Below, in pieces: positions 11,549-22,460 of a DNA stretch of 64,000 nucleotides. Source of the DNA: Tetrapyrgos nigripes (lineage: Eukaryota > Basidiomycota > Agaricomycetes > Agaricales > Campanellaceae); assembly GCA_013368315.1 (NCBI GenBank), contig JAACJM010000086.1, forward strand, positions 1 to 64,000. Reading direction: 5' to 3'. Below the pieces are notes generated by a model, which was not told the DNA's origin, did no database searches, and was given only the letters and a program-made list of their open reading frames with translations. The position numbers were made by a program, and so were the translations under genes. How positions within the stretch are numbered: the stretch's first letter is position 1; every line of letters starts with the position of its first letter.

Positions 11549-13035
11549 AAGTATAGAAACTCGATCATCGTCTAATAGTGTAGGGCTCGCACACGGGAAC
11601 GATTGTAGATTGTAAACGCAAATTGCAATCAATCGTGAGATACTGCCAGTAGGTCAACCCCCATTAAGTTGTAACCCAGATTCGAATCCTGGTTTCGCGT
11701 ATACGCAAGTAGCTGGGTGTCGAGACGACAAGGAAGTTTGGAACAGCCCCAAGGTCAATCAATGCCATGCCATGGTTTCTACTGCTCTTCTTCTCGCTCT
11801 TCTCCTCTCTCTTCTCTTCCTTCGACGACTCTTTTCCGCCATTTATATGAGCGTCGTTACGATTTCGTCTGCTATAGGCATCCCTTGCGGTAGAATAGTC
11901 AACTTGGGCGGATGTCCTTCGGAGAAGAATCCTATAGAGCCAGGATCACAGAAAGCAATCATTTGCGAGTCAGGTTTTGACAAAAGCTGGCAAGAAATTG
12001 AGTCAGTCAGTCAGATGTCTCGCAGCAGAGAAAATTTAAGCCGGAAACACTGAAGCAAAACGTTGCACTCATTACAAACTGCCCTGACTGGGATTTCCAC
12101 TTGTACAGACAATCGTTCGAGGCGACGAATTCTTCTGACCTGCCAAAGTAAATGTACCGTCAGTTGAGTAAGACCTGACTTCGAAATGCACGTAACGACG
12201 ATAAAACGCGCAGAATCAAGTAAATTGAAGGGAAAAAGAGGCGAGACTCACGTTGAAAACATTCCAGCTCTGTACGTTCGGAATGAGCGTCTACTAACGT
12301 CTACAACATCGTCACCCTTCCACGAGACCCATCTCCTTTTGCCTCCTGCCAAATCCAGCATCGTGTTTATAGATTTTGGTGCTAGGTCCAGAGAACAGCT
12401 TGACGGAAGTGTTGGTATGGTAGACTACCCTTCCATCCGGGCTAAGAAAGGCGGTGTTGGCGTGGTCGCATTCTGAGAGGAATAGTTCCATGAGCAGAGT
12501 TAGAGGTTAGCTGTGTGAATGGGTAGTGAACGAATCCTATACGGTAGTCAACAGGAGCGGCTGCGCTCCTCTGGTAGCGCCATTTTGGAGGGTCCACGGC
12601 AGTTAGACGCTGCGGGGTGTAAGTACACCTGTTCTTGAAGTGAGCTCTGAAACCTACTTAGAAGGTATGTCGTTACATGTGGATGCTGTGGTCGGCCGTT
12701 GGTCGGTCGTGTTTGAAGGTCAAGTTGAAAGGTTTTGTTTGTGCAGTAAACAACACTCGGTCGTTTCTTTGGGTCAAATTTTCATCGTAGCAATCTTGTG
12801 GCAGGCGGAGGCAAATACAAGACGTCTACGCGTCTTCCGAGCACCATCTCTCTCGACACCAAGTTGCAACGCTCGCCCGTGTCTCACTCCATCTCGGTGC
12901 GGACCGTTCACACGCGGGCCGGGTCACGTCTCCGGGTAGTTCAGGCCGTCAAAGACTGCGGGGCGCAGACTCGTCTGTAGGGCTTTCGGAAATGGCTCGT
13001 TTCACTCATGGAGTGCCACTATTGTCATTAGTACC
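11549..13035 (+). repeat. Right arm of the large inverted repeat (uninterrupted copy)
   Basis: This 1.5-kb stretch is the reverse complement of 1872-5800 minus the hAT insertion, and contains the empty hAT target CAACACTC at 12751-12758. A T-arm-like palindrome around the core ATTCGAATCC (about 11684) is present in both arms, but no complete tRNA can be folded around it. Short open frames (for example 11772-12053) are not conserved in frame in the left arm, so I do not call genes. The function of the repeat is unknown; it could be the terminal repeat of a long-TIR transposon. Confidence 0.85.
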
Positions 13036-13237
13036 GCTCTTTTCCTCTGTGACTCGTCAATGGTCCACTGGATGGAGAGGGGTTTTTGTCAGCTTGAGCT
13101 TTGTAGCTTTACCAAGTTTCTCAGTCATTATGGGTCTTCTTTATTACCTCAAGTTTCTCATTCACTTTCCCCTTCCTGTTTCCTTATCTTTTGCTTACCA
13201 TCAATACCAGACTGCACGAAGGGATGCTATCTGTAAT

Positions 13238-13281
13238 TACTGTTGGTGTAATAGTGTAGTGGTTAACACATGGAATTTTGA
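13238..13281 (+). tRNA. Possible tRNA-derived fragment (5' half, Gln-like), pseudo
   Basis: The sequence from GGTGTAATAGTGTAGTGG through TTAACACATGGAATTTTGATC has an A-box-like block (TAGTGTAGTGGTT), a D-loop and an anticodon-loop-like TTTTGA with TTG, as in tRNA-Gln. No T-arm (GGTTCGAATCC-type B box) or matching acceptor strand follows, so it would be a truncated tRNA or tRNA-derived repeat. It sits about 200 bp outside the right inverted arm. Confidence 0.3.
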
Positions 13282-13982
13282 TCGTGAGGTAAATGCCCTG
13301 CAGCATCCAGCAATTGGGTCCACGTAGTAGCTCCTTGTAGCTAGTACGGTGCAGCGTAATTCTATCTATCTAAAAAAGCTTCTTCCCATAACCCAGGTTA
13401 GACCTTGGGACGAGCTGCGGAGCACGATGCTTTGTTTTGAAGACCAGTGGACACTCACCGGAAATACTTGGTATGTGTATGAGTCAAGTACAGCTTATAT
13501 ATTGGGCGTCCCATTTTATGTTTCCCGTTTGCCTCCCCCTCCTTCATTATCGAGCTTTTAAGCATATTTTGTGCTTTAACCCTGTAGCAATGACAATCCT
13601 TGTGTACAATGTATCAGTGCGAGATTACAAGCATATAATAGGTTCTAGCTAAGGTATCAGTATGTGCAAGGTTCCTCCGTAAATATGTAGAGTACACTTG
13701 AATGTCTACTAATGTACATAGTCAGATATGTATGTAATCGGGTGCAATGACAATAAGAGAAAGAGAGTCAGAAATAAACAAGAAGCACAAGTGAACCATG
13801 TGGCCGTCGATCGTCCCCACTGCAGGTGAGTCACTTGAATGTAAATGTAAATCAAGAATCGATACATAGTCCCACCACATTCAATCAGTCAAAATAGTCT
13901 CCGAGCCACAACGCATGGTCGTCTTGAAACGATAAACAATCAGATCACCGTCACGCGATCCCCGAAAAATCTCGGTCAATAA
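13282..13982. other. Intergenic, AT-rich, 3' flank of the reductase gene
   Basis: No supported gene. The 3' end of the convergent reductase gene would fall at its right side. Short open frames here have no domain and no splice context. Confidence 0.4.
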
Positions 13983-16869
13983 TCACCGATACTCATGCCC
14001 ACAATCACCCAACTTCTCAAACACCATCTTCGTCCTCGAACCTAAGCGTCCTTCCCCAGCTTCGGAAAGACCCGAAACCCCGGATGATAACCCCAAAGCC
14101 ACCTCCTCTAATCTCTTACAATCCTCCTCATCCAACCTCACCCCTCCTTCACCTTCACCTTCCCCACCTTGTAGTTGAAACGCCTTCAAATTCGAATCCG
14201 CATTACTCGATACACCAAGCCTCGTTCCGACGATAACAGCCCCTACGCTAGGACGTTCTAAGACCCAGCGGACCGCAATATTGGCAAGGTCTACGCGGTG
14301 TTTAGATGCGATTGAGGAGAGGGTGAGGAGGAGAGTTTGGAAGTGGGACCAGGAGCCCCAGGTCAAAATCATGTCGAAGTACTGTAAGGAGACGAAAGTA
14401 AGGAGAGAGGATGGATGGATTAAGGTGGTCGAAGTCAGTCACCGTCAACGGGAGAGCAGAGGGGAAAGCAAAATATTGGAGAGGCCGCGACGCAACAGTG
14501 GCAGTGGCAGAAAAAAAATCGTACGAAATGGAAGAGAAAGACGCGTACCTTTCGCTGTGAAGGCGTTAACTGCTCTGACTCTGAATAGATATCAGGAGCG
14601 TCCCGTCCTAGCCATTTGTCGGAGAGGAATCCGCCACACTGCGTGGGTTATGTAAAAAGCCAGTCAGCCAATCAATCAAACAGTGGCGTAACCGAGATAA
14701 GACCGCAATGATGATCGCCCGGCGTTGCAAAAGCGCCAAATTCTAGCGCCACCAACAGGGAGAAGGGGATATGGGATAGAAAATAGAACAAATGCAAGCG
14801 CAAAATCGGAGAAGAGTGAATCATCACGAAGATGGTAAAGCACTTACAAAAGACCCATATGTTAAAAGCTTAATTCCGTATTTCCGACATACGGCCGTCA
14901 TCTTGACCATGGGGCGCGTATCGATGAGGGAGTACTATTTTAGCGACGAATGAACGAATGAAGGGTGGACGGACGGACGATGAACGTGGTATCAAGTGTC
15001 GTTAATGACCGCGGAACGATGAGTTCTGGTAGAGTATACCCACCTGTACCTGATTCGAAACGATCCCAACCTCCCCTGTCTCCTTGAGAAGATATCTACA
15101 CGCTTCCTCGGTATGCTCAGCGTCAAAGTTACAAAGCCCAATCTCCGACACGAGGTGTGGATGTGACTTGGTCAGCTTTACTAGCTCCAATAGGATTCGT
15201 AGATATTCTTTGGCTGTGTACTGTTCAAGGTTAAGCTGAATTAGTACTCCTCTTCTCTTATGGCTCGGACCCGAGATGTTGAACCTGAGTGATCAATGAG
15301 AGAACCACACTTACATCGTACCAATGGAACTAAATCGCAATGAACCAACAGAACAAAGGCAAAAAGGATCAGCAGAAGGTCAAAAACAAATATAACGTAT
15401 AGCTTCAAGGTCCAAATGGACATGGCATGGCGGTGAAGCGAGCCATTATGAGTAGGGCTTACCTGGAGAAGCTCCACCCGCCCTGATAACCGTCGTGCCC
15501 GCTCTTGCACTGCAGCGAGGACGTATTCATGTGTTATTGGGACTTCTATGGGGCGGAAGACACACCACTTCGTGGCGGCCACCATCGAATCGGCGACTTC
15601 CGGAAGAAGACATTGGCGGAAACCTCCGTAGACCAGTTCTGCGTCGCCCTATAGGAATGGGAATTGAAAGAGACGGAAATAGAGATAGAAGCGATGAAGA
15701 TAAGTTATGAATAAGCAAGTCAGTTAGTCAGTCAGTCGGTCAACATTTTAGCGATACTAAAATTGATGGGGAAACGACTCGATAGAAAGTGGGTCGGTCG
15801 GTGGGTCGGTAGGTAGGTCGGGTGAATAAAGGTGACTTTGAACAATTGGACTTACATAGTGATCTGCCATATCAGTCGCAATAAACCCTTTCTTCACCAG
15901 CTGAGTCAGAGCCAATTCCTGTTTGTTACTAGATGCTGAGCCCCATGCGGGCGAGGACATTTGCCAGAGGCCGTTGAAGAGCCGCGGAGCCTTGAGTTTG
16001 CCCAAGTACACGTATTCGATGTGCCTCGTCGACTTTGGATCCGGTTTGACTAAGAATTTGGAGGGTAAGGGGGACCCGTTACGGCTTTGGTTGGGAGGAG
16101 TTTGTGCAAGTGGCTCGGCACTCTCGGGGAATGTGAGAGACAAGACGTCGTCCACTTGAAGGCGAGCACGAGTGAAAGGATAGCAGAGACCTTGATTTGT
16201 ACAGTATTTCTCGCACTTCTCGAGGGCAGTCTGGAGATCGTGTAGACGCGTTCCAAGCTCTTCCGTGGGATTCGGACGGGATTCTTTAAGAGCTTGAACA
16301 GCTTGAACGATATCGCCACAAGCTTTTTCGAACGCTAATTCCAAAGAATCATTAGGACACCATTTCACCCCTGATTCTAGGATTGATTTCAGGAAATGGG
16401 TCAGGCTGTAGTACATAGCATTCGTTAACTGATAGTCGTCAGCGGGACAGCGAAACAGACTCACTAGGGTAAGGATTCTTGAGCCATCTTGCTAGAGAAC
16501 ATGCATCGAGTGGATGCTAAGAACTCTGCATAAATGGGAGCATTTCCCAAAAAAAGCTCCGAGGGACCAGGTAGCTTTGGTGGAGACTCGGCAAGTCTTC
16601 TACGTACGTGCTCAACAAAGATCCTTTGCATCGCAGAGCCTTGCGCTATGAGAGCTCGAAGAGAGGATCGTAGTATTGCTGGAGGCACTGTAAAAGATAC
16701 ACGTCAACAACAGGGCACACGTCAAGTCGATGATCTGGAGGTGTCACTGACGTTGGGAGATGAGGACATCGTCCATCATGTTTCTGGTAGTTGTAAGGAA
16801 GTTGTCGAGGTCCTATGTGAGTAGAGTCGAGATATCAAGCAGTAAAAGGACTTACACATGTCCAGACAT
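13983..16869 (-). CDS. Aldo/keto reductase with an unrecognised helical N-terminal extension (604 aa)
   Basis: Ten exons join in exact phase: 16869-16858, 16812-16752, 16687-16465, 16405-15856, 15648-15463, 15329-15315, 15235-15044, 14934-14848, 14638-14549 and 14381-13983. Residues about 216-590 form an aldo/keto reductase, an NADPH-dependent carbonyl reductase fold. The tetrad is visible: Asp277 and Tyr282 (DMADHY), Lys309 (ATKW) and His346 (FHWYD, encoded by a 15-nt microexon). LLTYGSFCGGFLSDKW and VGAVIVGTRLG fit the family. Residues 1 to about 185 are mostly helical, with no family I recognise, and are joined by a Ser/Pro-rich linker. Usual AKRs are about 330 aa, so this is a two-part protein or two genes wrongly fused. 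The phase-closed intron at 16406-16464 and coding through 15856-16405 favour a true fusion. Substrate unknown. Confidence 0.85.
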
Positions 16870-19465
16870 CTTGCGCTTTACGATCTGCTGGGAAGGAGGA
16901 TGTAAGCGAGAGGGTGAGTGTGGAATGCGAGAGCTTCAACTCCTTTATACCCTTCCTGGAGAAAAAAACACGAGGCACTGCCAGTGGTACCGATATCTCG
17001 ACGGCATAGATGGAGAACGTGAAACATCCGACGCCCGACTCGGCTCGTCTGGTTGACCCTTAACATCGGTGACCTACTGAAATCCCGTGACAAAGCGAAT
17101 TTGAAGGAGGCGCGCTGGACATCTTATTAGACATTCTGCTGGCACCTACGCAATGATGACTCCGAGGATTCTTGATGGAGTCTATAATTGAAGATGTCTT
17201 TCCGCGTAGATCATGCATGGCGCTCAAAAGGAGCTGCTAGCTTACTTTAACTTTCTGAAAAATGATATAGACAAAGCATCAACATTCCAGGGACAAACAG
17301 AGACCCATAGACATGATTTACCTGAATGCCCATTATACCCCGAAAACCAAGTTTAATGAATACTACCGTACCAGGAACCCGATTCCCGAGCCACTGTCGA
17401 ATTAAGGCGAGAAATAGCGGTTGGGGCGGCAGCCACATTGCACATTCCGCTCAGATCAACCATACTAAGTGACGTGTTGAAGAGCTCCGTTGGTGTCATG
17501 CACTTGGAGATCCGCAGTGATAATATATTTCCTGCAGATCCATCCCGCAGGTTTGAACGCACTGTCTTCCAAACCAGCATTTCGAGGTACATTATCACGG
17601 GCTGACTTAGAATAAGACGAATGCCAAGTACTTGTCAAAAGCTGCGGGAGCATTCGACCTACACCGAGAATAGAATCGGCCGACGTACTTCCTGCCAGAT
17701 ACACCGATCCTCAGACTCAGAGACCTCAGAAGCCATGGCACCGCCGAATACGCAGCTAGATGTCCCAATCCTCATCAGCAATCATTCACATGAATACGCT
17801 CGTCGTAGCTAGGAGTCTTCTATGGTGTATACTGATCATGCATGAGCAGGTATAGACTTGAAACGATATTCATTTCGACACAGGTCGTCGCTTGCCAGAG
17901 AATCATATGATGGTGCTTCAAACGACGTGGTTAAAGATGGCCGGGATTTTGCAACAAGCAGGTAGCGTTGAAGACATCTGTGGAAGTCAGTATGGCATCA
18001 TCAGGTCAAGGTCTCGCCGCACTCGCCATGTTACACGCAAGGTGGATATGTGGCCTCGTTTTAGAACCCGCAATAGCAACGCAATAGGCATTTGAGGAAG
18101 TATCTCCAGCAGAACTAGCATGTCTGCGAGTAGTAGGCGGAAGGGCGCTGTCCTTTGCTATGTTTACCAATGCTGGCGGGGTGATTTCGGTCAACTGGGG
18201 AAGGATCTGCAACCATTCGACATGGCAACCATAGGAAAAGCTGTGTCGGCATTTGCCGGTTTTCTGCGCGCCAACTCGCTTGAAATTGGCTGTTTTCCAA
18301 CTGTTTTCCCTGGGTAAAGCTTTCTGTCTTCAAAGTAAGGATACTTCTGCTCGCAGTTATCATAAAAACCTTCTACCAGCTCCCTATAATGAACCATTTA
18401 TAGTCATGGCCTCATTGGAAGAAGGACAGGATTTTCTCTCGACCATATAGCTTTTTGCTCTAAAATCAAGGTTTGAGACACCACGATTTGTCACGACATG
18501 CTCTGCATGCACAGCTGGAAAGATGGAAAAATGCGAAGCAGCTTTCCGTCCTCGAGAACGCTGTTAGTTCCTAACCAATTGTCTGATGCTGGCTGTATCC
18601 CAGACGTGGAGCATTCTCTGTATGACTAGTCCAGCGATATGCCGACCCGTCACCCAAGTCAGAGTGTTCTTGTCATCCTGGAATGTTCGACACACTAGTA
18701 CTCACCACAAGTTGGCCACTGTCACATCTCTCTTTAGCATCAATGACTCATATCAAGCAGTCAGTGCACCGCAGTTCCGTCGTGACGATGTCGGTGTTGT
18801 TTACCATGAGGCTCCCGGTGGCTTCAACCATTTATCATTTCCTCACTCGAATATAGTATTTCCGGTACCTGTGAAAGTGATCTTGTCAGGCAACATAAGA
18901 TAGATAGATAGATATAAGATGTTAGTCAAGAGTCAAGGATTGCAAGAGGTCTATCTTGACCACTTCGGCAAAATGACGTTTCCGTTAGTGATCTGTTTGT
19001 AGTTCGTACTCCGTAGAGCTGCATCTGGCCAGTATCATGACGTGACATCCTCCTTGAAGATCCGAATCAAGATTCTAATTTTGCCCTCAAGTATACCGTG
19101 CCTAGAAGTAGAAGTAGACAGATAGGTACAAGTCAAGTGGCCCGGCGGGGTGGCGTTGGGCGGTCACAATATCAAAGATAGAGTGCTACAAGGGCAAGGC
19201 AGTACTCCCACGCTCAGCCGTAGAGCTACAAAAGACTCAAATCAGATATGTATCTTCAGAAAGCGTAAGAAAGCGTAATGCATATTTGTAAAACTCGTAG
19301 GCAATAATACAAGTTTGGAGAGTCATTGATCAACTGTTACTGTATCATAGGAGAAAAATCTTGTCGTAAACAACATTCATCTTTCATTAACATACTATGA
19401 CTTGACTGGTCTGGGACATCCCCTTACACGTCTAGTCTCTCAGCGCTTAGCCTTAGCTGTTAAGT
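16870..19465. other. Long intergenic or decayed region
   Basis: About 2.6 kb without a gene I can support. Minus-strand frames at 17353-17704 and 18006-18397, and a plus-strand frame at 18586-18903, each read 60-100 codons with ordinary amino-acid composition. They do not join through splice sites and match no family I know, so they may be remnants of one old gene. A short GATA run (about 18902-18914) is the only simple repeat. The promoter of the reductase gene should lie just right of 16869, but no clear TATA box is seen. Confidence 0.4.
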
Positions 19466-21628
19466 CTAGCTACATGTCAAAGGTTCCCCCTGCAACATAC
19501 GTTGTGTAACGGGGAAATGCCAGAATGATAAGGCGATGAGCGTGTAGACAGCTAGACAGACAAGAAGAAAAGACGCCGACAACGACGGGGTGAAGTGTTA
19601 GGCATTAGTCAGTCAAAGACTCAATGAGGATGGTGAAACAACAGTCACATACCTACAAAAACAACACCGCTCAGCCAATGAGACTTTCCATCCTCAACGG
19701 AGAATTTGACCAAGAGGACGGAGAAGAATAAAACCTACAAACCCGGGAAGGGAAAGGTCAGGGCTCACCGCGAAACGACATGCCAAATGCCAGGACATAG
19801 ATGACAGCAAGATAGACAGACTCACCAAAGTCTCCAACTCATCAAAATACAACGTCAGATTCTTCCCCATGCCCCAAGCCAGAATCACCAAAAACGGAAT
19901 AACAAACAACGCAATCTGGATACAACTCCCCACCGCAACGCTCATCGCCAAATCAAACTTTCCCTTGGACGCAACGACGACGGCAGTAACGTGTTCCGCC
20001 GCGTTGGAGATGATGGGGATGATGATTAATGTAAGCCATTCTTTGGAGACTTCGGGATGCGTCTCGACGACACCTTCGAGAGAGGAAACGAGGTTTTCGG
20101 AAGTGACGAAGGCGAGAGCGGTTGTGGCCACGAGGAGGAGGACGGCGGAGACGAAGTTCATACGGGGGAGTTCGATGGTGGAGAGAGAGGAGGCGGAGGA
20201 AGCTGAGGAGATGGTAGGTGAACGGGAAGACCCGTTTCTTCGTCAGAGCTACGGACAGACCGGGTAGAGATGGATGAAGACGAGCTGAAGGATGTTTGAG
20301 AAACGTCTTCGAACATGCTCTTGTGAGAGTAGAATTGGAAGTAGAGCTGTAATGAAGTTAGTTAATACCGGTTTCTCAAAAGACCAGGTGCAGTGGACGT
20401 ACATAAGCGATGTATCTTGAGGATTGAGGAAGGAGATCAAAGACCATGTCAGGAGGAGGCTCTTGGCACAAGAAAGGTGCCACTCACATCAAGATGAGGA
20501 TGATAGCACTTCCTCGACTAAGTTCAAGAAGAACATCCAACTCTGTTCCCTGTGGAAGACGATCCCCCAAGTACTCATGCTACGAAATATGGTTGTCAGA
20601 AATACAGTCGCCGGAAAAAGATCCAAGAGTGACTTACGAATGCAGACGGAATGATTAGAGCAATGACAGCCACAGTCATAAGAGACGAGTTCAGCTGTGC
20701 CACCATAGGCTGAAATTCTTGTTGATGGAAACGATATCCACCGACTGTTGGCGCAGGGAATGAGTACAACTTCAACAATACGTCACAAAGAGTAATGCAC
20801 ATACCAACGAAAGCCATTCCAAGTACGAAAAGCAAATTACTCAACAGACCACCCAGAAGGGAGCTCTGCACAAGGTCTAATTCGCACTGCAAAGTCATAT
20901 TGAGAACTCGGGACACGACAGGGACAATAAAAAACACAACATACCCTCTGCAAAGCAATCCCCGCAATAATCAACTCAACGACATTACCCAATGTAGCAT
21001 TCAACAGCCCTCCGACACTGGAGCTCGTTCTCAGCGCGATCTGTTCTGTCCCAAATCCCAACAAAGCCGCCAGTGGAACGATTCCGAGAGCGGAAAACAC
21101 AAAGATGAGTGTGTCGCTTTGATGAGAGTAGTGCAAACCCCAAGAGACGGGGATAAAGAGTAGGAACGTGTTGAGGGGCGTGTAACGCACGGCAGCTAGT
21201 AAAGACTGCGTGTACGTGGGTAGGGGCATTAGGTCACCGGTTATAGTTGTGTCGTTCGGGGTGATGAGAGCCTTTAGACGCTCCATTCGCGTGGGTGCCA
21301 TTCGTTTGGAAGCACCACTACGCTGGCGGTTTGGGGCCCGACGTTGAGTCATCTTCGGTACGGTGCCACTGGCGGACACCGGTGGAAGGGTAGGCATAGG
21401 CCTGGTGTTGGTATTGGTTATAGTTTGATCATTGTGTTCCAACTCCAACTTCTCCTTCTCTCCTGTCATTTCAGCGTTTGGTTGCGACTGTACATGCGAC
21501 TGGTTGATGAAAGAACGTTGGTTACTACTAGGGGGTTCATCATCATCTTCAGCGAGTCCAGTGGCGAGTGTTGGCTGGGGCAAGGGAGTATTCGATACAT
21601 TATTGGAGGAAGGTGAAGGTTCGGTCAT
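19466..21628 (-). CDS. VCX1: Vacuolar Ca2+/H+ exchanger, CAX family (Vcx1-like), 538 aa
   Basis: Nine exons close in phase: 21628-20945, 20886-20805, 20744-20638, 20579-20488, 20415-20403, 20346-20253, 20202-19826, 19734-19653 and 19551-19466. A disordered cytosolic N-terminus (about 140 aa, Asn/Pro/Thr-rich, perhaps autoinhibitory) precedes about 11 membrane segments. Both CAX signature repeats are present: NATLGNVVELI in the first half, and SNAAEHVTAVVVASKGKFDLA in the second, where Ser replaces the usual first Gly. An acidic or Ser-rich loop separates the halves, as expected. The family moves Ca2+ into the vacuole in exchange for protons and buffers cytosolic calcium. One exon is only 13 nt (20403-20415). 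The symbol is assigned by family resemblance, not proven orthology. Confidence 0.92.
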
Positions 21629-22019
21629 TCAAGAGGTGTGTGTGTTCGGCAGGGAGGCAAACAGAGGTGTAGCCGATAGGTGGGGGTCTTTTATATCTCG
21701 CCGTGGCTACTAGATTATGTACACATCATGCATGACGAAAAGGGCAGAAAGGCTTAGGTATGTCTTGGAGACTTGGCAAAAAGTTATGCCAAGACGGCAC
21801 TGCACGAATAAACATTGGGATTTATGTACACCCGATGCTGTTGAGCAGTGAGCCATGCATGTATACCATAGAACAAGTAGCGCACATACATAGTACTTGA
21901 CGCCAATAGTGGTCCAATTTCTGCTTGCGCGTTAGGAATGACCTTATCTACCATGCCGCCAGAATCCGTCTTGGCTTTTGGTCGCCATCAATCTCAACCC
22001 CGTTATGAGACCCCGCATT

Positions 22020-22460
22020 CAGCCAGCCCTTCACGAATCGCCGGGGCTAAAGCCTAGACCTGCAAGGGCATTCCCAAAGGATTAGGAGATGGTCACATTG
22101 CACTACTTCGGTCTTGGATTCTTGGCGCGTCTCAAAGCAACGTAGAGCAACGTCTGGAAATTGAACTTAGTGAACGGTCTGTAGGCCAGAAACTTAGTCA
22201 ATAAAAGGATGTGAGCGATATGAAGACAGCAAGACTCACAAAGACCCAAGCACTGCCATAGCGTACACCTAACGTACACCTTTTCATATCCGATTACCCG
22301 AATTATCCGACTCGGAGGTCACAACCAAAGGAAAAGTTCGTTGTGGTCCGCTACAGACGAAGAGGAGAGGAGGAGTAACCTGGCCACGAGAAGGTGGAAC
22401 TTGAAGAAGACGCGTTTCGCTTACGTTACTCTGAGTGCCGGTAGTTTTCAGCAGCTACTT
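22020..22460 (+). repeat. Dispersed direct repeat, copy 1 (partner 33945-34395)
   Basis: The block from AGGAGATGGTCACATTGCAC to ACTCTGAGTGCCGGTA matches 33965-34365 in the same orientation, with small indels. Its left part (AGCCAGCCCTTCACGAAT) also matches 30088-30120. A shorter related piece (GGAGGAGTAACCTGGC) lies near 23287. It contains no open frame conserved between copies, so it is probably part of a larger transposable element. Confidence 0.75.

Noticed and set aside
1850..13060. Target-site duplication outside the inverted arms
   Set aside because: Sequences beyond the arms (for example GTGACACTAAG and ATTAGTACCGC) do not match convincingly, so no TSD is claimed.
17353..18903. Several 60-100 codon frames that might form one gene
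   Set aside because: They do not join through in-phase splice sites and match no family I know.
20200..20255. Stop codon in the loop of the Ca2+/H+ exchanger
   Set aside because: A 50-bp intron (20203-20252) removes it and joins the second CAX half in phase.
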